DNA of 51,884 bases from Clostridiales bacterium (GCA_022785125.1 JALFRA010000030.1:1-51884), one strand, 5' to 3'. Shown: positions 23,709 to 30,676, counted from the first letter of the stretch. Numbers and translations are program-made. The notes: generated from the sequence alone by a model not told the origin.

Positions 23709-24171
23709 GCGCCGCCTCCTTTACCCGTTCTTTCTTGTGGGACGGCTGGCGGGCCAGTTCAGCGGCGGCCCGTTTGAGCTGTTCCCGGATGGGAACACGC
23801 CTGGACTTTGAACGCTTGAGCAGCCGTTTGGAATACTCTGCGAAACAGGCGGTAATGGCGTCGGCCTGCCCAGCCTTGAAGAAAAGCAGGTGCTTGTCCG
23901 GCGCTACCTTGTAAAAGGCATAGTCCACATTCCATTTCCGGGCCACCCGGTCAAAGAGGGCGGGAGCCTCCACCTCAATGCTGTTGGCAGAAGCACCCTG
24001 GCCCATCAGCTGGCCTACCGTCTGCCTGCCGTGGGGCGTTTGCTTGGCCCGGTGGTGTTTGGCAATCTTCCGGGCAATCGCTCCCAGTACATAGGCAAGC
24101 CCTTTTGCCGTCAGCTTGCTTACCTTGATCGATACCGCTATGGTGCGTCTGGAAACATCCTCGTCAACCAG
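23695..24171 (-). CDS. pcfB: PcfB-family relaxosome protein, apparent CTG start
   Basis: About 158 residues, starting (M)VDEDVSRRTIAVSIKVSK as in PcfB/DUF3801 proteins, which link relaxase and coupling protein. The extended ribosome site AAAGGGGGTGATC (one mismatch to the 16S complement) ends 3 bases before CTG at 24169-24171. The in-frame GTG at 24178-24180 lies inside that site and is less likely. The basic C-terminus (KKERVKEAAHEDR) overlaps the coupling-protein start. Palindrome copy 13 lies upstream. Confidence 0.87.
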   Translation of the reverse strand: MVDEDVSRRTIAVSIKVSKLTAKGLAYVLGAIARKIAKHHRAKQTPHGRQTVGQLMGQGASANSIEVEAPALFDRVARKWNVDYAFYKVAPDKHLLFFKAGQADAITACFAEYSKRLLKRSKSRRVPIREQLKRAAAELARQPSHKKERVKEAAHEDR

Positions 24172-24204
24172 GCGGATCACCCCCTTTCATACAAAAAGCG
24201 GCTC

Positions 24205-24225
24205 CTCTGGACAAAGTGTCCAGAA
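24205..24225 (+). repeat. Dispersed 21-bp palindrome, copy 13 (AAG centre)
   Basis: CTCTGGACA, AAG, TGTCCAGAA, extended by GCGGC / GCCGC. It is 6 bp beyond the ardA stop and just upstream of pcfB. Confidence 0.92.
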
Positions 24226-24231
24226 GTGCCG

Positions 24232-24936
24232 CTATCGGTCATCATGTTCTTTTGCGGTCATCTTGCGATAGCCCTCCAGAGAAGAACCGTCAATAATTTC
24301 CTTATAGGCGGCCATCTGTTCCCGGATGGAAAGTTGCGGATATGAGAAAACCCTGTGCTCGGCTGGAATATCCTCGATCCCGTGGTAGTGCTCAATGAAT
24401 TTGCCGCCGTTGTTCAGCACATAGCCGCCGGGGGCTAAATGGCCGCCATCATTGATTAGTACATCCCGTCCGTATGCCTCATAATCGAAATAGTCTTTCA
24501 GTTCTTCCGGGATTGGCAAGTCCTCCGCAGAGTAGCGGCCTAAATCTTCCTCGCTTTCAATGTCGGGATAAAATTCAAAACAATCCAGGTTTTGCGTCAG
24601 GTTGATGAGGTCGGCCACGCTGGAAGTATGCTCGCCGCTGTCGATCACCGCCTCGAATTTCTCCAAATCACTTTGATCCAGCTCGGAGAGCAGGCAGGCC
24701 AGATGGTTAAGCTCGTCCAGATTTTCATATTCGGTCAGATAGTCATAGAGCCCCAGCACATCACCGTCAAAGCTGGTAATGAAAAACTCCTCGTAACGCA
24801 CCCCATCCACGCCGATGCGTTTCAGCAGACCTTGCACCTCTTCTTTGGTGGTGGGGAATTTCAGCGTTTCTCCAACCAGCTCACCCTCGTTGTATTTTCC
24901 CAGGTTGGTAATGTAGGCTTCAAACAGCGCAGGCAT
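24232..24936 (-). CDS. ardA: ArdA-like antirestriction protein
   Basis: A 234-residue acidic protein of ArdA type: N-terminal AYITNLGKYNEGELVGE, a middle domain rich in Asp/Glu (ENLDELNHLACLLSELDQSD), and C-terminal GYVLNNGGKFIEHYHGIEDI. ArdA mimics DNA and blocks type I restriction enzymes when an element enters a new host. The ATG overlaps the end of the upstream gene. Together with two methylases it forms a defence-evasion set. Confidence 0.9.
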   Translation of the reverse strand: MPALFEAYITNLGKYNEGELVGETLKFPTTKEEVQGLLKRIGVDGVRYEEFFITSFDGDVLGLYDYLTEYENLDELNHLACLLSELDQSDLEKFEAVIDSGEHTSSVADLINLTQNLDCFEFYPDIESEEDLGRYSAEDLPIPEELKDYFDYEAYGRDVLINDGGHLAPGGYVLNNGGKFIEHYHGIEDIPAEHRVFSYPQLSIREQMAAYKEIIDGSSLEGYRKMTAKEHDDR

Positions 24937-24937
24937 A

Positions 24938-25279
24938 TCAGCGCCGCCCCTGGCCCTTGACAGTCAGGATGCCCTCCAGGGTGGTGGCTGTAATCCCCAG
25001 CCGCTGGGCAACGGCGATGTCATTTTTTACCGCCTCGTTGACATAGTTCCCGCACACCACCAGCACACGGGAGCGCCGGAGCAGGTCGCGCCCCATGTCG
25101 ATGCCGTTCTTATGCTCCTCCGGCACCGCGTCATTGAGGAACAGCGGCAGGAAAAGCATGGGGCAGATAGGGGAATAGCCCGCGTCATAGACAATGCGGC
25201 AATATTTAGCCGCCTGTTCCGTAATCTCGCACTCGTCGCCGCGCCATGCGGCGGTCACATACGCAAGGGGTCGTTTCAT
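24938..25279 (-). CDS. Small nucleotide-fold protein (DUF4406-like)
   Basis: A 113-residue protein starting MKRPLAYVTAAWRGDE, with a Rossmann-like pattern (ICPMLFLPLFLNDAVPEEHK, GRDLLRRSRVLVVCGNYVNE) similar to DUF4406/DUF7768 proteins related to nucleoside 2-deoxyribosyltransferases. Whether it has enzymatic activity is unknown. The ATG has GGAGG eight bases upstream. It is followed at once by ardA, and its mRNA would begin beside the large structured region upstream. Confidence 0.8.
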   Translation of the reverse strand: MKRPLAYVTAAWRGDECEITEQAAKYCRIVYDAGYSPICPMLFLPLFLNDAVPEEHKNGIDMGRDLLRRSRVLVVCGNYVNEAVKNDIAVAQRLGITATTLEGILTVKGQGRR

Positions 25280-25329
25280 AGTCAAAACCTCCATTTCTTT
25301 CCTTATATATAGTAGATAGCGTCAACCCT

Positions 25330-25520
25330 ATCTCCCCGCCCTTTCCCATTCATGGGAAAGGGGGCGGCTCTGGAGGATATACCCCCGTCGCTTCGCCGGA
25401 AATAGCACAGCCGGGCCAGGCCGTCAAGGGCATGGCCGCCGCTATGCGGCGGTGCGCTGCACCCTTGACTGCCTGTACCCGGCTGTGCTGGAAGATACCC
25501 GGCGACGGGGGATATATCAC
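25330..25520. other. Highly structured intergenic region, possible ncRNA or replication/transfer origin
   Basis: No gene fits the roughly 300 bp between the DUF4406-like gene and parB. Two structures stand out. The first is a hairpin with arms CCGCCCTTTCCCA and TGGGAAAGGGGGCGG (about 25337-25367). The second is a nested cruciform: ATACCCCCGTCGC pairs with GCGACGGGGGATAT (about 25379/25502), GCACAGCCGGG with CCCGGCTGTGC, TCAAGGG with CCCTTGA, and GCCGCC with GGCGGT. The outer-to-inner pairing spans about 140 bases. Palindrome copy 14 follows at 25553. Confidence 0.7.
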
Positions 25521-25552
25521 CACAGAGCCCATCCCAAACGGGGAGCGTCTGC

Positions 25553-25573
25553 CTCTGGACAAAGTGTCCAGAA
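25553..25573 (+). repeat. Dispersed 21-bp palindrome, copy 14 (AAG centre)
   Basis: CTCTGGACA, AAG, TGTCCAGAA, 10 bp beyond the parB stop codon. Confidence 0.92.
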
Positions 25574-25583
25574 GCGGGGGCGG

Positions 25584-27125
25584 TTACTTGTCCAGTTCGT
25601 TCTTTTTCTCCGGCTTTGCCAGTTCGGGCGGCTGCTTTTCTTTCCACTCGTCCAGCAAGGCCAAAATCTGCGCTTTCATTTTGGCCGGTGTCACTTCCTT
25701 GCCAAAATATTTGTTGAGTTCATCGGTACTGATGATCACGTTATCAACCTCCCTTTTTTCCTCGCTTAAAATACCATCGATCACGTCACCATTGAGCAAG
25801 CCCTCCTGATCCAACTCCCGGAGCCGCTTTGCCTGCTTGACGGTGGGGGACGCCACCTCCCCGTCAATCGACACGGCAATGAGCCGCTGGTTTTCCGGCT
25901 TGATGTACGACAGCTCCACGGCGGGCATAAAGCCCATGCTTTTTGCGTCCACCTTTTCCAGAAGCTCCGGGACAAGATGGTTGAGCCGGACATAACGGAG
26001 CACCTTTTTATAGTTCATGTCATGCTCCTTGCCCACAATCTCCACCGAGAGCTTACCCAGGGCCTCCGCCTCTTTCTCGTTTTTGGGGCGGGCCCCCTGG
26101 CGCTTAATGGCCTCCAGTTCCAAATCCAGGAGCTTTGCAAGCTCGCTGGGGAGCGGTTCACCCCGCTGCTTGTTGCTGTTGCGCATTTCCCGGACAGCTT
26201 CCAGGTCGGTCATATTACGGATGATACAGGGCATTTCCTCCAGCCCGGCAAGTATGCCGCCAAACTGACGGCGATGGCCCGCGATGATCTCATAACCCTT
26301 GCCGTCCTTTTCCGGACGGACGGTGCCGGGTGTCATAATGCCGTGTTCCTTGATCGTCCCCACCAGATCATCCATTGCTTTATCGTGCGTTACCTTGAAT
26401 GGGTGCTCCCGGAACGTATGGAACGGGTGAAGCTCCGCCATTTTCAGATAGACGACTTTTCCCTCTTCCACCGGGCGGGGCGGGACTTCCGGAGTAGGCG
26501 GCAGCTTGATCTCCGGGGGCGGGGCCTCCGCCTCCTTGACAGGGGCGGTCTTGCCTTTTGGAGCTTTCACGCCGGGCCCAATCCCCCCGGAGCCCGTTTC
26601 CTTGTCCTTATCTTTTTTTCCACCTCTGGACACTTTGTCCAGAACGCTGGGGGCCGGGGACTTGTCAAGGGCCGCCTTGTCAGCCTTAGCTGGGCGGCCC
26701 TTGCGGGTGCCCGGCCCCTTTTCCGGCTTGTTGGGCTCCACCTTATCCTTTGCCTTTTTGGGACGGCCCCGGCGCTTTTGTGCGTTTTCCTCCTCCTTGA
26801 TTTCATCCAGTGATTTTTCCCAGGGTGGTTTTTCCTCGTTCCCGAACAAGTCACGGAACGCCTCATCCCTATGTTTGGGGGAGCCCTCCTCGACAGCCGG
26901 GGCCTCCGCCGTTGATACAGCCTCACGCGCCGCCGCCCGCCGCTGGGACATAAGCTCGTTGATCTTGTCAAAATCAACCACCACCTCGCCCGGAGCAGCC
27001 CTGGCCGGAGTATCCCTGTCTATACCGGCTTCGGCAGGCTCCAATGCTTTTTCCGGCGTGGCAGTTTCCGGGGCCTTTTCCACGGGGACATCATCCGGGC
27101 CTGTTTTCAGCTTGTCATCTGCCAT
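25584..27125 (-). CDS. parB: ParB-like DNA-binding protein
   Basis: A 513-residue protein. The first 215 residues are low-complexity, Lys/Pro-rich linker; a ParB/Srx-like domain follows (about 222-320, with HPFKVTHDKAMDDLVGTI, EIIAGHRRQFGGI and a RNSNKQRGEPLPSELA region), then a helix-turn-helix around VGKEHDMNYKKVLRYVRLN and a C-terminal helical end. ParB proteins bind palindromic parS sites and spread. No ParA gene accompanies it. Palindrome copy 15 is translated at about residues 160-166 as LDKVSRG. ATG has GGAGG seven bases upstream. Confidence 0.92.
   Translation of the reverse strand: MADDKLKTGPDDVPVEKAPETATPEKALEPAEAGIDRDTPARAAPGEVVVDFDKINELMSQRRAAAREAVSTAEAPAVEEGSPKHRDEAFRDLFGNEEKPPWEKSLDEIKEEENAQKRRGRPKKAKDKVEPNKPEKGPGTRKGRPAKADKAALDKSPAPSVLDKVSRGGKKDKDKETGSGGIGPGVKAPKGKTAPVKEAEAPPPEIKLPPTPEVPPRPVEEGKVVYLKMAELHPFHTFREHPFKVTHDKAMDDLVGTIKEHGIMTPGTVRPEKDGKGYEIIAGHRRQFGGILAGLEEMPCIIRNMTDLEAVREMRNSNKQRGEPLPSELAKLLDLELEAIKRQGARPKNEKEAEALGKLSVEIVGKEHDMNYKKVLRYVRLNHLVPELLEKVDAKSMGFMPAVELSYIKPENQRLIAVSIDGEVASPTVKQAKRLRELDQEGLLNGDVIDGILSEEKREVDNVIISTDELNKYFGKEVTPAKMKAQILALLDEWKEKQPPELAKPEKKNELDK
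26624..26644 (-). repeat. Dispersed 21-bp palindrome, copy 15 (CTT centre), inside parB
   Basis: CTCTGGACA, CTT, TGTCCAGAA; in frame in the linker region of ParB, read as LDKVSR. Confidence 0.92.
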
Positions 27126-27219
27126 TCACGAACCTCCTTTTAATTTTGGCATTTTGCATATAAATCAGCTTTGATTTTCTACTTGGAAATTTCCCTCCTT
27201 TCCAAGCCCACCACGCAAA

Positions 27220-27249
27220 AAAGCCGTCCATTTTTACCTGGACGGCTTT
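27220..27249 (-). terminator. Intrinsic terminator shielding the right end of the ICE
   Basis: Arms AAAGCCGTCCA and TGGACGGCTTT (27220-27230, 27239-27249) are followed on the minus strand by TTTTTTGCG. With no ICE gene upstream, it would stop host or IS200 transcripts from entering the parB operon. A second 8-bp hairpin (CTTGGAAA/TTTCCAAG) lies at about 27182-27205. Confidence 0.7.
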
Positions 27250-27320
27250 CAGCGTAATGTGATAGACTTTTATTTTATTTTTTCGGATTGTAGGCTCCGA
27301 TAAGCCTTATATTTGCAGTT

Positions 27321-27364
27321 TTCCTATTTTATATGGCCCTTAGTACCCTCTGCACCAAAATTCT
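27321..27364. other. attR of the ICE, core TA at 27341-27342
   Basis: Right junction. ICE DNA ends TTCCTATTTTATATGGCCCT followed by the TA core, and tnpA resumes at 27343. The inner 22 bases match the inverted left end at 18 positions. In the present orientation TA joins with the next base to create a TAA stop after tnpA codon 112. Confidence 0.85.
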
Positions 27365-27678
27365 CGGTTCCGATATTTGTATTTCAGCTCGCCGAATTGC
27401 TCATACAGCATTGTACTGCTCTTCCCTTTCAGATACCCCATAAAGTGCGATACTGATAGTTTCGGTGGTATCTCTACAAACAGGTGAATATGGTTCGGGC
27501 ACCCTTCCGCTTCTATGATCTTTACCCCTTTCCACTCGCACAACTGCCGCAGTATTTTTCCTATTGCCGCTTTCTTTTCTCTGTAAAATACCTTCCTGCG
27601 GTACTTCGGCGCAAATACAATATGATATTTGCAATTCCATCGTGTATGAGATAAACTACTAATATCATTCAGTCCCAT
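27340..27678 (-). pseudogene. tnpA: IS200 TnpA transposase, N-terminal part (interrupted by the ICE)
   Basis: Reads MGLNDISSLSHTRWNCKYHI and onward to EFWCRGY, then a stop created by ICE DNA. It has the HUH motif in CPNHIHLFVEIPP and the family stretch VSHFMGYLKGKSS, but lacks the helix with the catalytic tyrosine, which lies at 112-237. With that part restored it is a full-length 153-residue Y1 transposase of IS200/IS605 type. No tnpB is present. Confidence 0.9.
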
Positions 27679-27815
27679 CTGAATGTCCTCCCTTTGCTAT
27701 TCTTTGTGCAGTTGGCAGACCGCACTTTTATTATAGCAAAGGGAGTTTTTTTATCACTTTCATCGCCATAGGCTTTTTGCTACCACTCGCCTAGCGAGTG
27801 GTTTTCTTTATACAA
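27343..27815 (-). mobile_element. IS200-type element, left-end fragment (5' part of tnpA)
   Basis: Left part of the same IS200 element: tnpA codons 1-112 (27343-27678), its upstream region and a subterminal hairpin CCACTCGC, CTA, GCGAGTGG at 27783-27801. Hairpin stem and loop lengths match those of the right-end hairpin at 12-30. The exact tip was not defined; it lies before the terminator at 27816. Confidence 0.85.
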
Positions 27816-27854
27816 CCAAGTCCCCGGAGCGTGCCTCCGGGGACTTGGTTTTTT
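27816..27854 (+). terminator. Strong intrinsic terminator beside the IS200 end
   Basis: A 14-bp perfect stem CCAAGTCCCCGGAG / CTCCGGGGACTTGG with loop CGTGC is followed by TTTTTT on the plus strand. The gene it once ended must lie left of the IS200 insertion, outside the window. Confidence 0.9.
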
Positions 27855-27925
27855 CTTCTGTTTGCCAGCTGTTTTACCAAAAGCATATAAAATTTACCTG
27901 CTTTCTACACCGGGCCCTCTTGTAT

Positions 27926-27954
27926 TTTTGTTTCCGTTTTGTTACCATTATAAT
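27926..27954 (+). promoter_or_regulatory. Possible promoter of the 5'-nucleotidase gene
   Basis: A TATAAT at 27949-27954 is preceded by TTG-containing boxes at poor spacing (TTTTGT at 17 or TTGTTT at 15 bases). The 5' leader would be about 110 bases, with no gene between 27855 and 28070. Confidence 0.45.
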
Positions 27955-28070
27955 ATCCGAATTGCCCATGCCCGGAGAAAGTTTTTTGTGCCGGGGATGC
28001 GTTCAGGCTCCATCCAGCCGGCCTGTAAAGCCCCCTCCGGCAGGGCCCGGAAGGAAAGGTGGAATGTTTC

Positions 28071-30305
28071 ATGAGAAAACACACACGCAAGTTCCTGTCT
28101 CTGTTCCTGTCTCTGTCCATGGCCAGCAGCTTCTGCATCCCAGCCATGGCCGCAGCGGGAGAGACCACCGCTGCCGCGGATGACGGCATTGTGGTGCTGT
28201 ACACCAACGATGTCCACTGCACCAGCGACGACGGTATGTCCTATGCCGCCATCGCCGCCTACAAGGCCGAGATGGAAGCCAAATACGGCGCCGACAACGT
28301 CACCCTGGTGGACAGCGGCGACGCCATTCAGGGCGGCATCCTGGGTTCCCTGTCCAAGGGCAGCTGGATCGTGGACATCATGAACAACGTGGGCTACGAC
28401 ATTGCCATCCCCGGCAACCATGAGTTTGATTTCGGCATGGATACCTTCCTGGACATCGCCAAGAACCAGGCTGAGTACACCTATGTCAGCTGCAACTTTG
28501 TGGGGGCTGACGGCAAGACCGTACTGGAGCCCTACACCATGGTCACCTACGGCGATGTGGATGTGGCCTATGTGGGCATCTCCACCCCCGAGACCCTGAC
28601 CAAATCCGCCCCCGCCTACTTCCAGAACGACAAGGGCGAGTACATCTACGGCTTCTGCCAGGATAAGGACGGCAAGGCCCTCTATGACCAGGTCCAGGAC
28701 ACCGTGGATGCTGCCCGCAAGGCCGGCGCCGAGTATGTGGTGGCCCTGGCCCACCTGGGTGAGGACGCCCAGAGTTCTCCTTGGATGTCCACCGAGGTCA
28801 TTGCCAAAACCACCGGTATCGACGTGGTGCTGGACGGCCACTCCCACACCACCGAGCCCTCCAAGACCGTGAAGAACGCCGACGGTAAAGACGTGCTCCT
28901 GAGCCAGACCGGCACCAAGGCTGAGTCCGTGGGCAAGCTGGTCATCGCTCCCGACGGCACCATGACCACCGAGCTGGTGGCTCTGGCCGATGTGCCCACC
29001 ACCTCTCAGGCCTACACCTCCGCCAAGACCTTCATTGATGGTATTCAGGCTGAGTATAAAGCCAAGTCGGAAGAGATCGTCGCTACCTCCTCCGTGGATC
29101 TGACCATCAAAGATCCCTACACCGGCGATCGTGCCGTCCGCTCCGCCGAGACCAACCTGGGCGACCTGTGTGCCGACGCTTACCGCGTGCTGCTGGGCGC
29201 TGACATCGGCTTTGTCAACGGCGGCGGCGTCCGCGACAACATTGCCGCCGGCAACATCACCTACGGCAACATCATCGCTGTCCATCCCTTCGGCAACCTG
29301 GCCTGCCTGGTGGAGGTCTCCGGCCAGCAGATCCTGGACGCTCTGGAGCTGGGCTCCATGCAGGCCGGTGTGTCTGAGAGCGGCGGCTTCCTGCAGGTCT
29401 CCGGCATCAAGTACACCGTGGACACCTCCATCCCCACCTCCGTGGAGCTGGACGACGCCGGTAACTTCGTGAAGGTGGCCGGCGACCGCCGGGTCAAGGA
29501 CGTACAGGTCCTGGACAACGAGACCGGTAAGTACACCGCCATCGATCCCAAGGCCACCTATACCCTGGCCTCCCACAACTATATGCTCAAGTCCGGCGGC
29601 GACGGCTACGCCATGTTCGGCGCTGACAACGTGAAGATCCTGAAGGATGAGGTCATGGTGGACAACGAGGTCCTCATCAACTACATCAAGGACGAGCTGG
29701 GCGGCGTGGTAGGCGAGCAGTACGCCAATCCCAGAGGCGATGGCCGCATCACCGTTCTGTATGCCGACGCCGACTTCTCCTCCTGGTATGGCGAGGCTGT
29801 CCGCTATGTGGTGAACAACGACATGATGAGCACCACCAACGGCTTCAGCTTTACTCCCTTCGGCCTGGTGAGCCGCGCCACCGTATATCAGGTGCTCTAC
29901 AACATGGAGGGCGCTCCCGCTGTGGAAAAGGCCACCGTCACCGATACCGAGGGCAAGTGGTACTCCGACAGCATCAACTGGGCCGCTTCCGTGGGTCTGT
30001 TTAAGGGCACCACCTTCGGCGAGGATCGGACCATCACCCGCGCTGAGATCGCCGACCTGATCGCCGCCTATGCCGACTACAAGGGCATCAAGGCTCCCGA
30101 CGCCGACGGCTCCATGGAGAAGGCCCCCGACTACGCCTCCATCCCCGCCGAGTCTCTGGACGGCATGACCTTCTGCTACTATACTGGTATTATGACCGGC
30201 AACGAGACCGGCCAGCTGATGCCCACCGGCCAGCTGACCCGTGTAGAGTTTGCTCAGGTTCTGTCCAACTTCGGCGCCCTGACCGCCGAAAAGCCCGCTG
30301 CCTGA
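28071..30305 (+). CDS. Secreted 5'-nucleotidase/metallophosphatase with SLH repeats
   Basis: A 744-residue exported protein. A signal peptide (SLFLSLSMASSFCIPAMAAA) is followed by a metallophosphatase domain with NDVHC, DSGDAIQGG, GNHEFDFGMD and GHSHT, then a 5'-nucleotidase C-terminal domain (NLGDLCADAYR, FVNGGGVRDNI, HNYMLKSGGDGY). The last 180 residues form three SLH repeats that anchor it to the cell wall. It probably releases nucleosides and phosphate outside the cell. ATG at 28071 is chosen; GTG at 28059 is possible. Confidence 0.92.
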   Translation: MRKHTRKFLSLFLSLSMASSFCIPAMAAAGETTAAADDGIVVLYTNDVHCTSDDGMSYAAIAAYKAEMEAKYGADNVTLVDSGDAIQGGILGSLSKGSWIVDIMNNVGYDIAIPGNHEFDFGMDTFLDIAKNQAEYTYVSCNFVGADGKTVLEPYTMVTYGDVDVAYVGISTPETLTKSAPAYFQNDKGEYIYGFCQDKDGKALYDQVQDTVDAARKAGAEYVVALAHLGEDAQSSPWMSTEVIAKTTGIDVVLDGHSHTTEPSKTVKNADGKDVLLSQTGTKAESVGKLVIAPDGTMTTELVALADVPTTSQAYTSAKTFIDGIQAEYKAKSEEIVATSSVDLTIKDPYTGDRAVRSAETNLGDLCADAYRVLLGADIGFVNGGGVRDNIAAGNITYGNIIAVHPFGNLACLVEVSGQQILDALELGSMQAGVSESGGFLQVSGIKYTVDTSIPTSVELDDAGNFVKVAGDRRVKDVQVLDNETGKYTAIDPKATYTLASHNYMLKSGGDGYAMFGADNVKILKDEVMVDNEVLINYIKDELGGVVGEQYANPRGDGRITVLYADADFSSWYGEAVRYVVNNDMMSTTNGFSFTPFGLVSRATVYQVLYNMEGAPAVEKATVTDTEGKWYSDSINWAASVGLFKGTTFGEDRTITRAEIADLIAAYADYKGIKAPDADGSMEKAPDYASIPAESLDGMTFCYYTGIMTGNETGQLMPTGQLTRVEFAQVLSNFGALTAEKPAA

Positions 30306-30326
30306 GGGTGAACCATCATTGACAAA

Positions 30327-30363
30327 AAAGATGGGACGTGCTGACGCACGTCCCATCTTTTTC
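30327..30363. terminator. Bidirectional terminator between the nucleotidase and TSCPD genes
   Basis: Stem AAAGATGGGACGTGC / GCACGTCCCATCTTT with loop TGAC and T tracts on both strands. The two convergent genes share it. Confidence 0.9.
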
Positions 30364-30366
30364 TGT

Positions 30367-30615
30367 TTACGCCTGTGCCGTCTGCTTCAGCGCCTGGGCC
30401 AGCTGGTCCGGACAGGAGGTGGCTTTAAACCCGCAGCGGATGCCCTCCAGCCGACGGATGGCCTCCTCCACCTTCATGCCCTCCACCAGACGGGAGATTC
30501 CCTGAAGGTTGCCGTTGCAACCGCCCTGGACCTGGAGGGAGCGGATCACGCCGTTCTCCACATCCACCACCATTCGATTGGAGCAGACGCCCCTGGGACG
30601 ATAATCAATGGTCAT
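30367..30615 (-). CDS. TSCPD-domain protein (TIGR03905-like)
   Basis: An 82-residue protein with three conserved cysteines: RGVCSNRM, QGGCNGNLQG and RCGFKATSCPDQLAQAL, the last giving the TSCPD name. The domain also occurs at the C-terminus of some ribonucleotide reductases, where the cysteines bind metal; free-standing versions are common in Clostridia with no proven role. The ATG is preceded by GGAGAG. It is transcribed convergently with the nucleotidase and divergently from the TetR gene. Confidence 0.9.
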   Translation of the reverse strand: MTIDYRPRGVCSNRMVVDVENGVIRSLQVQGGCNGNLQGISRLVEGMKVEEAIRRLEGIRCGFKATSCPDQLAQALKQTAQA

Positions 30616-30676
30616 GTTTCTCTCTCCTTTGATGTTCCCGGTTAACGGGGCAAATCATACCATACTTTGGACAGGA

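Larger units (their letters stand above)
238..27342. mobile_element. Integrative conjugative element (Tn1549/CTn-like), about 27.1 kb
   Basis: The element is bounded by attL (236-237) and attR (27341-27342). It encodes a large serine recombinase, MOBP-type relaxase, MobC, VirB4, VirB6-like and VirD4-type proteins, PcfB, PrgI, NlpC/P60 hydrolase, ArdA and ParB. These follow the order known from Tn1549/CTn4-like conjugative transposons of Clostridia. It carries one cargo block (about 3.7-9.3 kb) with an ABC exporter and two-component system. ParA, RepA and topoisomerase genes, common in relatives, were not seen. All backbone conjugation genes look intact, so mobility is plausible. Confidence 0.88.

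Noticed and set aside
2061-26644. CRISPR array made of the 21-bp repeats
   Set aside because: Copies are 0.4-6 kb apart, in both orientations and inside genes; no regular spacers and no cas genes.
27340-27678. Truncated IS200 transposase as a decayed relic
   Set aside because: The missing C-terminal part is at 112-237 and joins in frame, so the gene is interrupted by the ICE and not decayed.
27948-30356. An 802-codon open frame opposite the 5'-nucleotidase gene
   Set aside because: It is a mirror of a high-GC coding gene, rich in G/H/V/L without domains; the plus-strand gene has signal peptide, active sites and SLH repeats.
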